From NCBI GenBank assembly GCA_002352365.1, contig DEIJ01000047.1, forward strand, positions 1 through 28,972: a stretch of DNA of 28,972 bases, read 5' to 3'. The stretch comes from Dehalococcoidia bacterium UBA2777 (GTDB lineage Bacteria > Chloroflexota > Dehalococcoidia > UBA2247 > UBA2777). The notes under the pieces were generated by a model. It saw only the letters and a program-made list of their open reading frames with translations. It did no database searches and was not told the origin of the DNA. Position 1 is the stretch's first letter, and every line of letters starts with the position of its first letter. This document shows, in pieces, positions 13,771 to 21,816 of the stretch. The position numbers were made by a program, and so were the translations under genes.

Positions 13771-14907
13771 ATGGCTGGATTCGGGTTCAGCGAAGAGCAA
13801 GAGATGTTTCGCCAAGAGATTAGGAGGTTTGCCCAACGAGAACTAGCTCCAGGAGCGAAAGAGCGGGCGAAACAGGAGGGATATTCTCGGGAGATAATGA
13901 AAAGGATGGCTGAGTTAGGGCTCCTCAGTCTAGGTGTTCCTCCTGAGTATGGTGGCCAAGGGGCAGATCGAGTCACCCTCGGCGTTGCAGTTGAAGAGCT
14001 GGCCAAGGTAGATATGGCTGCTGGCATGATCGGGCTCTGGCCAGCAGGTTTGGCACAATTCCTCAGTCATGGCTCAGAGGAGTTGCGGCAGAAATACCTT
14101 CCCGCCATGGTCAAGGGGGAATGCACCGGCTGCCTACCCATAACTGAGCCCCATTGCGGCTCTGACGCTGGTGCGATACGTACCACAGCAATAAGAGAGG
14201 GGGATTATTATATCCTGAACGGAGAGAAAACATCTAGTACCATGGGCATGATGGCTGATATGGGCATGCTGCCTGCCAAGACTGATCCCCAGGCTGGGAT
14301 TAGAGGAATAACCTTTTTCCTTGTCCCCCTCGATCTCCCAGGTATAACCAGATCCCGTTTTATAGACATGGGCTGGAGGCCACTGACTCGAGCCTCAATT
14401 TTCTTGGACAATGTACGCCTCCCCGTTGGCCACCGTGTTGGGGAAGAGGGCAAGGGGTATTATATAATAGCACAAGGATTCGACTTCCAACGGGTAGGTT
14501 TATCAATAATAGCCTTAAGCTTAGCCCAGAGCTCCCTTGAGGAGGCTATCAATTATGCCAAGCAGCGTACTGCCTTCGGCCAACCTATTGCCAAATTTGA
14601 GGGGATTTCGTTCAAGCTCGCCGAACACGCCACCTATATTGAGGTAGCTAGATTACTTTGCTACCGAGCCCTGTGGTTGGCTGATCAAGGCCTTCCCCAC
14701 TCTAAAGAAGCAGCCATGTGTAAATGGCTGTGCCCCTACTTGGCAGTCAATGCTATCCACGATGCCTTGCTTATCCACGGTCATGTGGCCTACAGCGAAG
14801 ATTATCCCATTGAGCAGCGCTTGAGAGATGCCATCGGCTATGAGATGGCTGATGGTACGGCACAGATAATGAAGCTGATCGTTGCTCGGCAACTATTAGG
14901 CCGGTAG
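13771..14907 (+). CDS. Acyl-CoA dehydrogenase, copy 4 of tandem array
   Basis: A 378-residue paralog, the most divergent of the four: TEPHCGSDAGAIRTTAIREGD near 128-148, AKQRTAFGQPIAKFEGISFK near 263-282, and Asp361 in ADGTAQIMK at the usual catalytic-Glu position. The ATG follows AAGGAGG. It ends in RQLLGR and lacks the EFRPY tail found in copies 2 and 3 (EFRSY in copy 1); its stop codon lies inside the 3' end of fdhA on the opposite strand (12-base overlap), so the tail may have been lost when the two genes came together. Probably an active enzyme, since no catalytic segment is missing. Confidence 0.92.
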   Translation: MAGFGFSEEQEMFRQEIRRFAQRELAPGAKERAKQEGYSREIMKRMAELGLLSLGVPPEYGGQGADRVTLGVAVEELAKVDMAAGMIGLWPAGLAQFLSHGSEELRQKYLPAMVKGECTGCLPITEPHCGSDAGAIRTTAIREGDYYILNGEKTSSTMGMMADMGMLPAKTDPQAGIRGITFFLVPLDLPGITRSRFIDMGWRPLTRASIFLDNVRLPVGHRVGEEGKGYYIIAQGFDFQRVGLSIIALSLAQSSLEEAINYAKQRTAFGQPIAKFEGISFKLAEHATYIEVARLLCYRALWLADQGLPHSKEAAMCKWLCPYLAVNAIHDALLIHGHVAYSEDYPIEQRLRDAIGYEMADGTAQIMKLIVARQLLGR

Positions 14908-17649
14908 TTTCTCTACCCTAACTGCACACACCTTGAGTTCGGGGATCTTGGACACCGGATCTAGTGCCGGGTTGGTAAGCACATTGGTGGGGTTTTCAGC
15001 AAAGTGAAAGGTCATCAAGATCACACCACAGGGTGAAACCTCGGTTACTCTGGCCTTCGCCAATACTTCTCCCCGACGCGAGAGCACCCTAACTTGATCC
15101 CCATCGGCAATGCCAAGCCTTTGGGCGTCCTGGGGATTCATCTCCACCAGTTCTTCTCTCCTTAAGATGTTAAGCCCTTTTACTTTTCGGGTCATTGTGC
15201 CGGTGTGGAATTGGAATAGGCTGCGCTCAGTAGTAAGAATGAGAGGATACTCCTCATCTGGCAGTTCCGCCGATGGTTTATACTCTAAAGGTATGAACTT
15301 GCCCTTACCGCGTGCAAAGGTGCCCACGTGGAGAATGGGGGTCCCAGGATGCTCTCGATCAGGGCAAGGCCATATCTTGCCGCCATTTTCCAACCTTTCA
15401 TAGGAGATGCCGCCATAGCTGGGCGTAAGGCGGGCAATCTCCTCCATTATCTCAGCCGGATGTTCAAAATCAAAACCATTGGCATCAAGCCTTTTAGCCA
15501 CTTGACAAACAATCTGCCAATCAGGTTGTGAATCGCCGATAGGCTCGATCGCCTGGCGCACTCGCTGCACCCGCCGCTCGGTATTAGTAAAGGTGCCATC
15601 CTTCTCAGCAAAGGTAACTGCTGGTAGGACAACATGGGCAAGCTGAGCAGTCTCAGAGAGAAAGATGTCTTGAACCACCAGGAAGTCCAGCCGCTTTAGT
15701 GCCTCCTCAACATGCTTGGCGTTGGGATCGCTCAATATGGGATTTTCACCGACGATATAGAGCGCCTTGATCTTACCTTCATAGGCGGCATCAAAAATTT
15801 CGGTAAGGGTCAGCCCAGGGATGGAACTTAGGCTCGAGCCCCAGGCGGCCTCAAACTTCTCCCTAATTGCTGGGGTGGCAACAGACTGGTAGCCGGGATA
15901 AACATTGGGCAAAGCACCCATATCACAGGCACCCTGCACATTGTTCTGCCCCCGCAGTGGATTTACCCCGCTCGATGGCTTACCAATATTGCCGGTAAGC
16001 ATCGCCAGATTGGCAGTAGCCATCACATTGTCAGTGCCATGTGAGTGCTGGGTGATACCCATAGCATAAAGGAGGGTAGCCGGCTTATATGTGGCATACA
16101 TTCTGGCGGCTTCAGCCACCAGTTCCCCAGGGGTGCCGGTAATCTTTTCCACAAAATCCAAGTCAAAGTTTGATAGCGAATCTTTAAAGGCAGCAAAATT
16201 TTCGCAACGCTGTTCAATAAAAGATGAGTCTAAAAGCCCTTCATCAACAATAACTCGCATCATCCCCATAAGCAAGGGCACATTGGTTCCGGGGCGGTGG
16301 CGTAAAAAGATATCAGCGAAGCGACATAATTCAACCTCGCGGGGATTAGCTACAATAAGCTTGGCTCCATTGCGAACTGCCCTTATTATCTCCAGCCCAA
16401 TAACAGGATGTGCCGAAGTAGTATTGGTGCCAATAGCCAAGATGCAGGCAGCATCTCCTATCTCTCTGATGGAATTAGTCATGGCCCCACTGCCAAAGCT
16501 TGTGGCGAGCCCCGCCACAGTAGGAGCATGGCACAATCGAGCGCAGTGATCGATGTTGTTGGTGCCCATAACCGCCCGGCCAAATTTTTGCATCACATAG
16601 TTTTCTTCATTGGTGCACTTAGCTGATGAGATAAGGCCAAACTGGTTCCCTTGGTACTTTGCCAACTCGCCGGCAACCAATTCTAAAACCTCCTCCCAAC
16701 TAGCCTCGGTAAACTCTCCATCGCGCCTTATCAACGGGGAAGTTAACCGCTGCGGGTGGTGGACAAATTCGACAATGCCAAAGCGACCTTTGGCGCAGGC
16801 TTGGCCCCGATTAGCTGGGCCATCAAGATCAGGAGTAACACCTATTATGTTCCCGTTCTTTATTTCCAGCTTTAATTGGCAGCCAACCCCACAATAGGGG
16901 CAAGTAGTAACTACTTGGCGTTCTGGCAAGCCCTCCCATTTGTTGGCTCGCTCCATTAAGGCACCAGTAGGGCAAACGTCAACACAAGCCCCACAAGATT
17001 GACAGCCCGCCTCAAGAAGTGGACGGTCGAAGGCAGTACCGATCATCGCTTGGCTTCCTCGATAGGTAAAGGCTATTGCCCCCACTCCTCGCACCTCCTG
17101 GCAAACCCTGACGCAGCGCCCACACAGAATACATAAGTTATAATCCACGTCGAAGAATGGGCCATCTCTTTTCACTGGAAGATCTTTATAAGTATAGGGG
17201 AGGGTGAGTTCCTTAATCCCAATCCACTCAGCTACCTGTTGTAGTTCACAGCGTCCATTCTTAGGGCAGATCACGCAGCGCTCAGCTACAGCTACATGGC
17301 GCAGGCAAATATCAAAAGGTCCACAGTGCTCTTTACGGTCGCAAATAAGACATTGGTGAGGATGTTCGCTAAGGAGAAGCTCCAAGATATTGCGCCTTAA
17401 ATTCTGGAGCTGGGGTGTGTTGGTATGAACTACCATCCCCTCAGCAGCCGGGGTAGTGCATGCGGTGGGGAAACCACGCATCTTTTCAATCTCTACTACA
17501 CAAAGCCGACAGGCTCCAAAAGGCGATAGGCTGGGGTGGTAGCACAAGGTAGGAATATAAATTCCCACTTCCTTGGCTGCCTCCAGTACCGTCATCCCCC
17601 TTCTTGCTTTAACCTCTTGGCCATCAATATTAAGAGTGATAGTATCCAT
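14896..17649 (-). CDS. fdhA: Formate dehydrogenase alpha subunit with NuoG-like N-terminus
   Basis: A 917-residue Mo/W-bisPGD oxidoreductase, predicted to interconvert formate and CO2. Cofactor chain in order: [2Fe-2S] (C36, C47, C50, C64); NuoG-like H96-C100-C103-C109; an extra Cys group C125-C128-C134; two ferredoxin-type [4Fe-4S] clusters (C173/176/179/183 and C216/219/222/226); catalytic-domain [4Fe-4S] (C250, C253, C257, C285). The metal ligand is Cys373 in CARLCHAPTVAGL, encoded by TGC, so this is a Cys and not a selenocysteine enzyme; His374 follows. The C-terminal MTFHFAENPTNVLTNPALD is typical of FDH. With the NuoF- and NuoE-like genes upstream it forms an NAD-linked, possibly electron-bifurcating, cytoplasmic complex. 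Confidence 0.92.
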   Translation of the reverse strand: MDTITLNIDGQEVKARRGMTVLEAAKEVGIYIPTLCYHPSLSPFGACRLCVVEIEKMRGFPTACTTPAAEGMVVHTNTPQLQNLRRNILELLLSEHPHQCLICDRKEHCGPFDICLRHVAVAERCVICPKNGRCELQQVAEWIGIKELTLPYTYKDLPVKRDGPFFDVDYNLCILCGRCVRVCQEVRGVGAIAFTYRGSQAMIGTAFDRPLLEAGCQSCGACVDVCPTGALMERANKWEGLPERQVVTTCPYCGVGCQLKLEIKNGNIIGVTPDLDGPANRGQACAKGRFGIVEFVHHPQRLTSPLIRRDGEFTEASWEEVLELVAGELAKYQGNQFGLISSAKCTNEENYVMQKFGRAVMGTNNIDHCARLCHAPTVAGLATSFGSGAMTNSIREIGDAACILAIGTNTTSAHPVIGLEIIRAVRNGAKLIVANPREVELCRFADIFLRHRPGTNVPLLMGMMRVIVDEGLLDSSFIEQRCENFAAFKDSLSNFDLDFVEKITGTPGELVAEAARMYATYKPATLLYAMGITQHSHGTDNVMATANLAMLTGNIGKPSSGVNPLRGQNNVQGACDMGALPNVYPGYQSVATPAIREKFEAAWGSSLSSIPGLTLTEIFDAAYEGKIKALYIVGENPILSDPNAKHVEEALKRLDFLVVQDIFLSETAQLAHVVLPAVTFAEKDGTFTNTERRVQRVRQAIEPIGDSQPDWQIVCQVAKRLDANGFDFEHPAEIMEEIARLTPSYGGISYERLENGGKIWPCPDREHPGTPILHVGTFARGKGKFIPLEYKPSAELPDEEYPLILTTERSLFQFHTGTMTRKVKGLNILRREELVEMNPQDAQRLGIADGDQVRVLSRRGEVLAKARVTEVSPCGVILMTFHFAENPTNVLTNPALDPVSKIPELKVCAVRVEKLPA

Positions 17650-17670
17650 TTGCTTCCCTGTGGTATAATC

Positions 17671-19581
17671 TTAACTCGAAGCGCTTACCGCGGCTGGTCT
17701 CTGGGGCACCACTACCTGCTCTCCAGAAACCTTCACCACAGCATTGAATCGAGGAGGACAAACATCAAGGCAAGTCCCACACTTAGTGCACTTGCTTTGG
17801 TCGATAACATGTGTCATCCTTTTCCCCCCGGAGATTGCCTCCACCGGGCAATTCCGTAGACAAATCATACACCCCTGGCATTTGTCGGGCAGGATATAGT
17901 AGGAGATTAACTCTTTACATACTAAAGCCGGGCAGCGTTTCTGATCGATATGAGCCTCATATTCATTACAAAAATAGCGAATAGTAGTGAGAACCGGATT
18001 GGGTGCCGTTCCCCCTAGGGCACAGAGCGAACCATCCCTTACTGTTTCGGCAAGCCTCTGTAGTTGCTCAATATCCCCCGGCTGCCCTTGGCCCTTAGTT
18101 ATCCGCTCCAAGATGTCCAACATCTGTCTGGTACCTACTCGACAGGGCACGCATTTGCCACAAGACTCTCTCTGGACAAAATCGAGGAAATAATGAGCTG
18201 TATCAACTATACAAGTGTTCTCGTCCATGACTATCATGCCCCCAGAGCCCATGATGGAGCCAGCTCTGGCAAGAGACTCATAGTCAATAGGGATATCAAG
18301 GAAATCTGAAGAGAGGCAGCCGCCTGAAGGCCCGCCTGTCTGCACTCCCTTAAATTGCTTGCCTTCAACAACACCACCACCGATATTGTAGATAATCTCC
18401 CGCAGGGTAATGCCTAAAGGTACCTCAATAAGTCCGGTGCGCTCCACCTTGCCTACCAGGGAGAAGGTCTTTGTCCCTTTACTTCTCTCGGTGCCATAAC
18501 CAGAGTACCATTCGGCACCCTTCTGCAGGATAGCTGCCACACTGCCCCAAGTCTCTACATTATTGATATTGGTTGGCTTGCCCCATAGGCCGGAGTTGGC
18601 GGGAAATGGGGGGCGAGATCGAGGCATACCCCTCCTGCCCTCAACCGAAGCCATTAATGCGGTTTCCTCTCCACATACGAAAGCCCCCGCCCCTTCCTTT
18701 ATCTTTAGGTGAAAACTAAAGTGTGAGCCTAAGATATTGTCTCCGAGAAGGTTATTTGTCTCCATCTGCTTTATGGCAGTATCCAGTCGCTCTAAAGCAA
18801 GGGGGTATTCAGCACGGCAATAGATATATCCCTCACTTGCTCCAATAGTATAGGCACCAATGAGCATCCCTTCCAAAACCGAATGAGGATCACCCTCAAG
18901 AAGAGACCGGTTCATGAAAGCGCCAGGGTCGCCTTCATCAGCATTGCACACAATGTATTTCGGCTCCCCTGAAGCATTACGGCAGAACTCCCACTTTTGC
19001 CCGGTGGGGAAGCCAGCACCTCCTCGACCCCTGAGCCCTGACTTTTTAATCTCTTGGATAATTTCTTGGGGAGACATTTGGAGTGCTTTGACTAAGCCAC
19101 TGTAGCCACCATTAGCGAGGTAATGATTGATATTTGTCGGATCGATAAAGCCGCAGTGGCGCAGAATTATTCTTACCTGAGGCTTAAGCACAGGTAATTC
19201 AAAAAATTTGGGAATACCCTCAACACTACCATCACCAATGGTGCCTAAGGCTAAGTCGGGACGAGGGTCATCCTTAATAAGGTAATCCTCAATAAGTTGC
19301 GTTACAATTTGGGGGGTAACATTACTATAACAAATGCGAGGACGGCTTGGTTTGATTATGTCCACCAGAGGCTCAGCATAACAAAGACCGATACAACCAA
19401 CCTGGGTGATAGTAGCCTCCAGCCCCTGCTGCCTCAATCCTGTCTGGAGAGCCTCGATTACTGCCCCTGCACCGGCAGCTCTACCACAGGTGGCCGCACC
19501 CACCAATATACGAGGCACTGAGCTTTGTTCGAGTGCTTCCCACTCAGATATTGCTCGGCGTTGCATCTGCTCAAAAGTCAT
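17671..19581 (-). CDS. nuoF: NuoF-like NADH-binding flavoprotein subunit
   Basis: A 636-residue diaphorase subunit like HydB or the FDH-associated NuoF proteins. Order of parts: N-terminal thioredoxin-like [2Fe-2S] domain (about 20-100) with only three obvious Cys (C32, C63, C67); FMN/NADH core with GLRGRGGAGFPTGQKW at 182-197 and CNADEGDPGAF at 212-222; SLBB region; [4Fe-4S] N3-type cluster (C474, C477, C480, C520); and a C-terminal 2x[4Fe-4S] ferredoxin domain (C568/571/574/578, C598/601/604/608). The extra ferredoxin domain is typical of soluble bifurcating or ferredoxin-linked complexes rather than respiratory complex I. AGGAGG precedes the ATG; fdhA follows after 21 bases. Confidence 0.92.
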   Translation of the reverse strand: MTFEQMQRRAISEWEALEQSSVPRILVGAATCGRAAGAGAVIEALQTGLRQQGLEATITQVGCIGLCYAEPLVDIIKPSRPRICYSNVTPQIVTQLIEDYLIKDDPRPDLALGTIGDGSVEGIPKFFELPVLKPQVRIILRHCGFIDPTNINHYLANGGYSGLVKALQMSPQEIIQEIKKSGLRGRGGAGFPTGQKWEFCRNASGEPKYIVCNADEGDPGAFMNRSLLEGDPHSVLEGMLIGAYTIGASEGYIYCRAEYPLALERLDTAIKQMETNNLLGDNILGSHFSFHLKIKEGAGAFVCGEETALMASVEGRRGMPRSRPPFPANSGLWGKPTNINNVETWGSVAAILQKGAEWYSGYGTERSKGTKTFSLVGKVERTGLIEVPLGITLREIIYNIGGGVVEGKQFKGVQTGGPSGGCLSSDFLDIPIDYESLARAGSIMGSGGMIVMDENTCIVDTAHYFLDFVQRESCGKCVPCRVGTRQMLDILERITKGQGQPGDIEQLQRLAETVRDGSLCALGGTAPNPVLTTIRYFCNEYEAHIDQKRCPALVCKELISYYILPDKCQGCMICLRNCPVEAISGGKRMTHVIDQSKCTKCGTCLDVCPPRFNAVVKVSGEQVVVPQRPAAVSASS

Positions 19582-19632
19582 TGCTCCTCCTAGATAAACC
19601 CCCGATAAATTTGAATCTCAAATCACCGGGCC

Positions 19633-19662
19633 CCCCACGAAAATCTCGCGATTTTCGTGGGG
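19633..19662 (-). other. Perfect 13-bp hairpin between nuoE-like and nuoF-like genes
   Basis: CCCCACGAAAATC and GATTTTCGTGGGG pair without mismatch around the 4-base loop TCGC. In the direction of transcription it starts 4 bases after the nuoE-like stop codon. No U-run follows on either strand, so it is not a standard intrinsic terminator. It may be a processing or stability element that tunes the ratio of the subunits. Confidence 0.7.
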
Positions 19663-19666
19663 TGGT

Positions 19667-20113
19667 TTAATACTCAGCTAAGATTTGCTTTGCTTTAGCC
19701 GGTGCCATTCTGCCATAAACCTCCTTATCAATGACCATCACTGGAGCTAGGGCGCAACAGCCAAAGCAAGCCACTCGCTCTAAACTGAACTTATAATCCT
19801 GGGTAGTACCGCCAGGCACAATATTGAGCTCTCTTTCTACTGTTTCCAGGATGCGCACCCCACCCCGCACATGGCAGGCAGTACCGAGACAAACCTTAAC
19901 GCTATGTTCTCCAGAGGGGGTGAAACGAAATTGGGCATAGAAGGAGGCTACCCCAAATATCTCACTCTCAGAGATGTTTAATAGCTTAGCAATCTGAGAA
20001 ACCGCCTCTGGGGAAAGATAACCTAACCTTTGCTGGACCTTTTGCAGCATTGGAATGAGGCCGCCTTTCTCACCTTTATATGAGGCAAGCATGTTTTCTA
20101 TCTGTTCTACCAT
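19667..20113 (-). CDS. nuoE: NuoE-like [2Fe-2S] subunit
   Basis: A 148-residue thioredoxin-fold [2Fe-2S] protein, partner of the NuoF-like subunit. Ligands C75-x4-C80 and C116-x3-C120 match the NuoE/HydC pattern (CLGTACHVRG and CFGCCALAPV). The N-terminal helical part LIPMLQKVQQRLGYLSPEA is also typical. GAGGAGG precedes the ATG. First gene of the run nuoE-nuoF-fdhA, which lacks any membrane subunit, so the complex is predicted to be soluble. Confidence 0.92.
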   Translation of the reverse strand: MVEQIENMLASYKGEKGGLIPMLQKVQQRLGYLSPEAVSQIAKLLNISESEIFGVASFYAQFRFTPSGEHSVKVCLGTACHVRGGVRILETVERELNIVPGGTTQDYKFSLERVACFGCCALAPVMVIDKEVYGRMAPAKAKQILAEY

Positions 20114-20141
20114 GAGGTCGCCTCCTCAAGTAAGCAGCACT

Positions 20142-20171
20142 AGTCTACCACAGGTTAAAGGGTTTTTCCAA
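20142..20171 (-). promoter_or_regulatory. Candidate promoter of the formate dehydrogenase operon
   Basis: On the minus strand TTGGAA (20166-20171) and TAGACT (20142-20147) lie 18 bases apart, with a TG one base before the -10. Each hexamer matches only four of six positions, so this is weak. Confidence 0.3.
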
Positions 20172-20235
20172 CTGGTGAATTTGAGAGCGTTGATCGGGAT
20201 TGCGGTGTTGTTGCAAAAATTTGGGGAACAGAGAG

Positions 20236-20264
20236 TGGACAACTTGGAGGGCAAGCTGTAAAAT
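20236..20264 (+). promoter_or_regulatory. sigma70-type promoter of the ACD alpha - aroA - gmk run
   Basis: TGGACA (20236-20241) and TAAAAT (20259-20264) with a 17-base spacer, each one mismatch from consensus. The start would fall near 20271, giving a leader of about 18 bases that contains the GGGGGG ribosome-binding site. Confidence 0.5.
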
Positions 20265-20288
20265 TTGAAGATAATATAAAGGGGGGAC

Positions 20289-21770
20289 ATGGCAGGAATA
20301 ATTTCAGAATTAGAGCCATTATTTAATCCACGGAGCGTGGCCGTGATTGGTGCCTCAAAATCTCCTGCCAAGACAGGTACAATGACCCTTTTAAGCATAA
20401 TGGCTGGCAGATTTAATGGGGAAATTTACCCCATTAACCCCAAAGAGGATGAAATATTGAATCTAAAAGCCTACCCCAACTTGAAAGAGGTGCCTAGCGA
20501 TATTGATTTGGCAATCATTTGTGTTCCAGCTACTTCAGTAGCTCGGGTTATCGAGGACTGCACCGAAGTGGGGGTAAAATTCGGGGTTATAACTTCATCT
20601 GGATTTGGTGAGGTTAACGAAGAGGGTGAAAAAGTGGAAAAAGAGATAGCAGAAACAGCAAGGTGTGGAGGGATGAGGATCATAGGCCCGAATTGTATGG
20701 GAATCGCAAGCTCCAGTATGAGTTTCTACGCCCTGATGAATATGTTAATACCTGTGGGAGGGAGCGTATCCGTGGTATCGCAAAGCGGCACTTTAGGATC
20801 TTTAGCTATGGTAGCCGCATCAGAGCAAAGCGTTGGCTTCTCGAAGTTCATAAGCAGTGGAAATGAGGCTGATCTGCACACTGAAGACTTTATAGAATAT
20901 CTGGCTCACGATCCACAAACTAAAGTGATTTTGGCCTTCATAGAGGGAATTAAAGATGGAGGAAAATTCTTCAAAGTAGCCAAAGAGGCTACTAAAAACA
21001 AGCCATTTGTGGTGTTAAAGGGGGGAGTTACTGAGGCCGGTGCTAAAGCAGCACGCTCTCATAGTGGTGCTATGGCTGGTTCGGCTGTTGTTTATGATGT
21101 GGCATTTAGGCAAGCCGGAATTACCCAAGCGATAGATGATAGAGATATGGTCGATTTGATAAAGGCCTTTTCCTTATCATCACTGCCAAAGGGAAGGAAA
21201 GTGGGGATAGTAAGTGGTTGGGGAGGGTATGGAGTTTTAGCCTCAGATGCCTGTGCTAAGGGGGGATTAGAGCTACCAGAGCTTCCTGAAGAGACTATAG
21301 AGGAGCTAAATCGATTCTTGCCCCCCTTTTGGAGCCATAGAAACCCGATAGATCTTACCGCAGCTGGTATATTTGGGGACTTTGCAACGATATTATTAAA
21401 ATCCATTGAGGTATTGTTGCGCCTTGAGAACATCGATGCTGTGATTTGCACCGTCCCTGCATTTGGTTCTCTTTTTGAGAGAGTTATCCCCCGAATGGAC
21501 CCAAATATCTCACCAGACCTCTCGCGGACTTCTATGGCCTCAGTGATACCCTTGGAAAAGGGAATAGCAGAGGATATTGTCAAATTAAAGGAAAAATATA
21601 ACAAGCCCATAATCGGGGTAGTAATCGGATTTTATGACCAAAAGGAGTCGGAGAGCACCAAATTCCTCGAAGACAATGGGATTCCAGTCTACCAAGCACC
21701 ACACCAGGCAGCACGTGTTCTATCAAAGCTGGCCGATTATAAAGAATATGTGAGCATGGGGTATCTATGA
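20289..21770 (+). CDS. Acyl-CoA synthetase (NDP-forming) alpha-type subunit
   Basis: A 493-residue protein with the layout of the alpha subunit of ADP-forming acyl-CoA synthetase: CoA-binding domain from LFNPRSVAVIGASKSPAKTG (11-30), succinyl-CoA-synthetase-like flavodoxin domain with IGPNCMGI (132-139) and VVSQSGTLGS (162-171), and the phospho-acceptor His258 in ARSHSGAMAGS. Such enzymes make ATP from acyl-CoA and ADP. The ATP-grasp beta part is absent from this protein and from the neighbours, so it either pairs with a distant beta subunit or has another role. It is followed by aroA after 46 bases, apparently co-transcribed. Confidence 0.88.
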   Translation: MAGIISELEPLFNPRSVAVIGASKSPAKTGTMTLLSIMAGRFNGEIYPINPKEDEILNLKAYPNLKEVPSDIDLAIICVPATSVARVIEDCTEVGVKFGVITSSGFGEVNEEGEKVEKEIAETARCGGMRIIGPNCMGIASSSMSFYALMNMLIPVGGSVSVVSQSGTLGSLAMVAASEQSVGFSKFISSGNEADLHTEDFIEYLAHDPQTKVILAFIEGIKDGGKFFKVAKEATKNKPFVVLKGGVTEAGAKAARSHSGAMAGSAVVYDVAFRQAGITQAIDDRDMVDLIKAFSLSSLPKGRKVGIVSGWGGYGVLASDACAKGGLELPELPEETIEELNRFLPPFWSHRNPIDLTAAGIFGDFATILLKSIEVLLRLENIDAVICTVPAFGSLFERVIPRMDPNISPDLSRTSMASVIPLEKGIAEDIVKLKEKYNKPIIGVVIGFYDQKESESTKFLEDNGIPVYQAPHQAARVLSKLADYKEYVSMGYL

Positions 21771-21816
21771 AAAGCCATACCTTGCCAAGATTTCGCCCCC
21801 CCAAGGTAGAATATGA

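Noticed and set aside
16530..16540. Possible selenocysteine in the formate dehydrogenase
   Set aside because: The metal-ligand codon is TGC (Cys373), and no in-frame TGA interrupts the gene.
21092..21610. 172-codon minus-strand ORF opposite the ACD alpha gene
   Set aside because: Antisense shadow of a clear gene; no domain, ribosome-binding site or promoter. The same applies to long antisense frames at 16091-16549 and 12335-12817.
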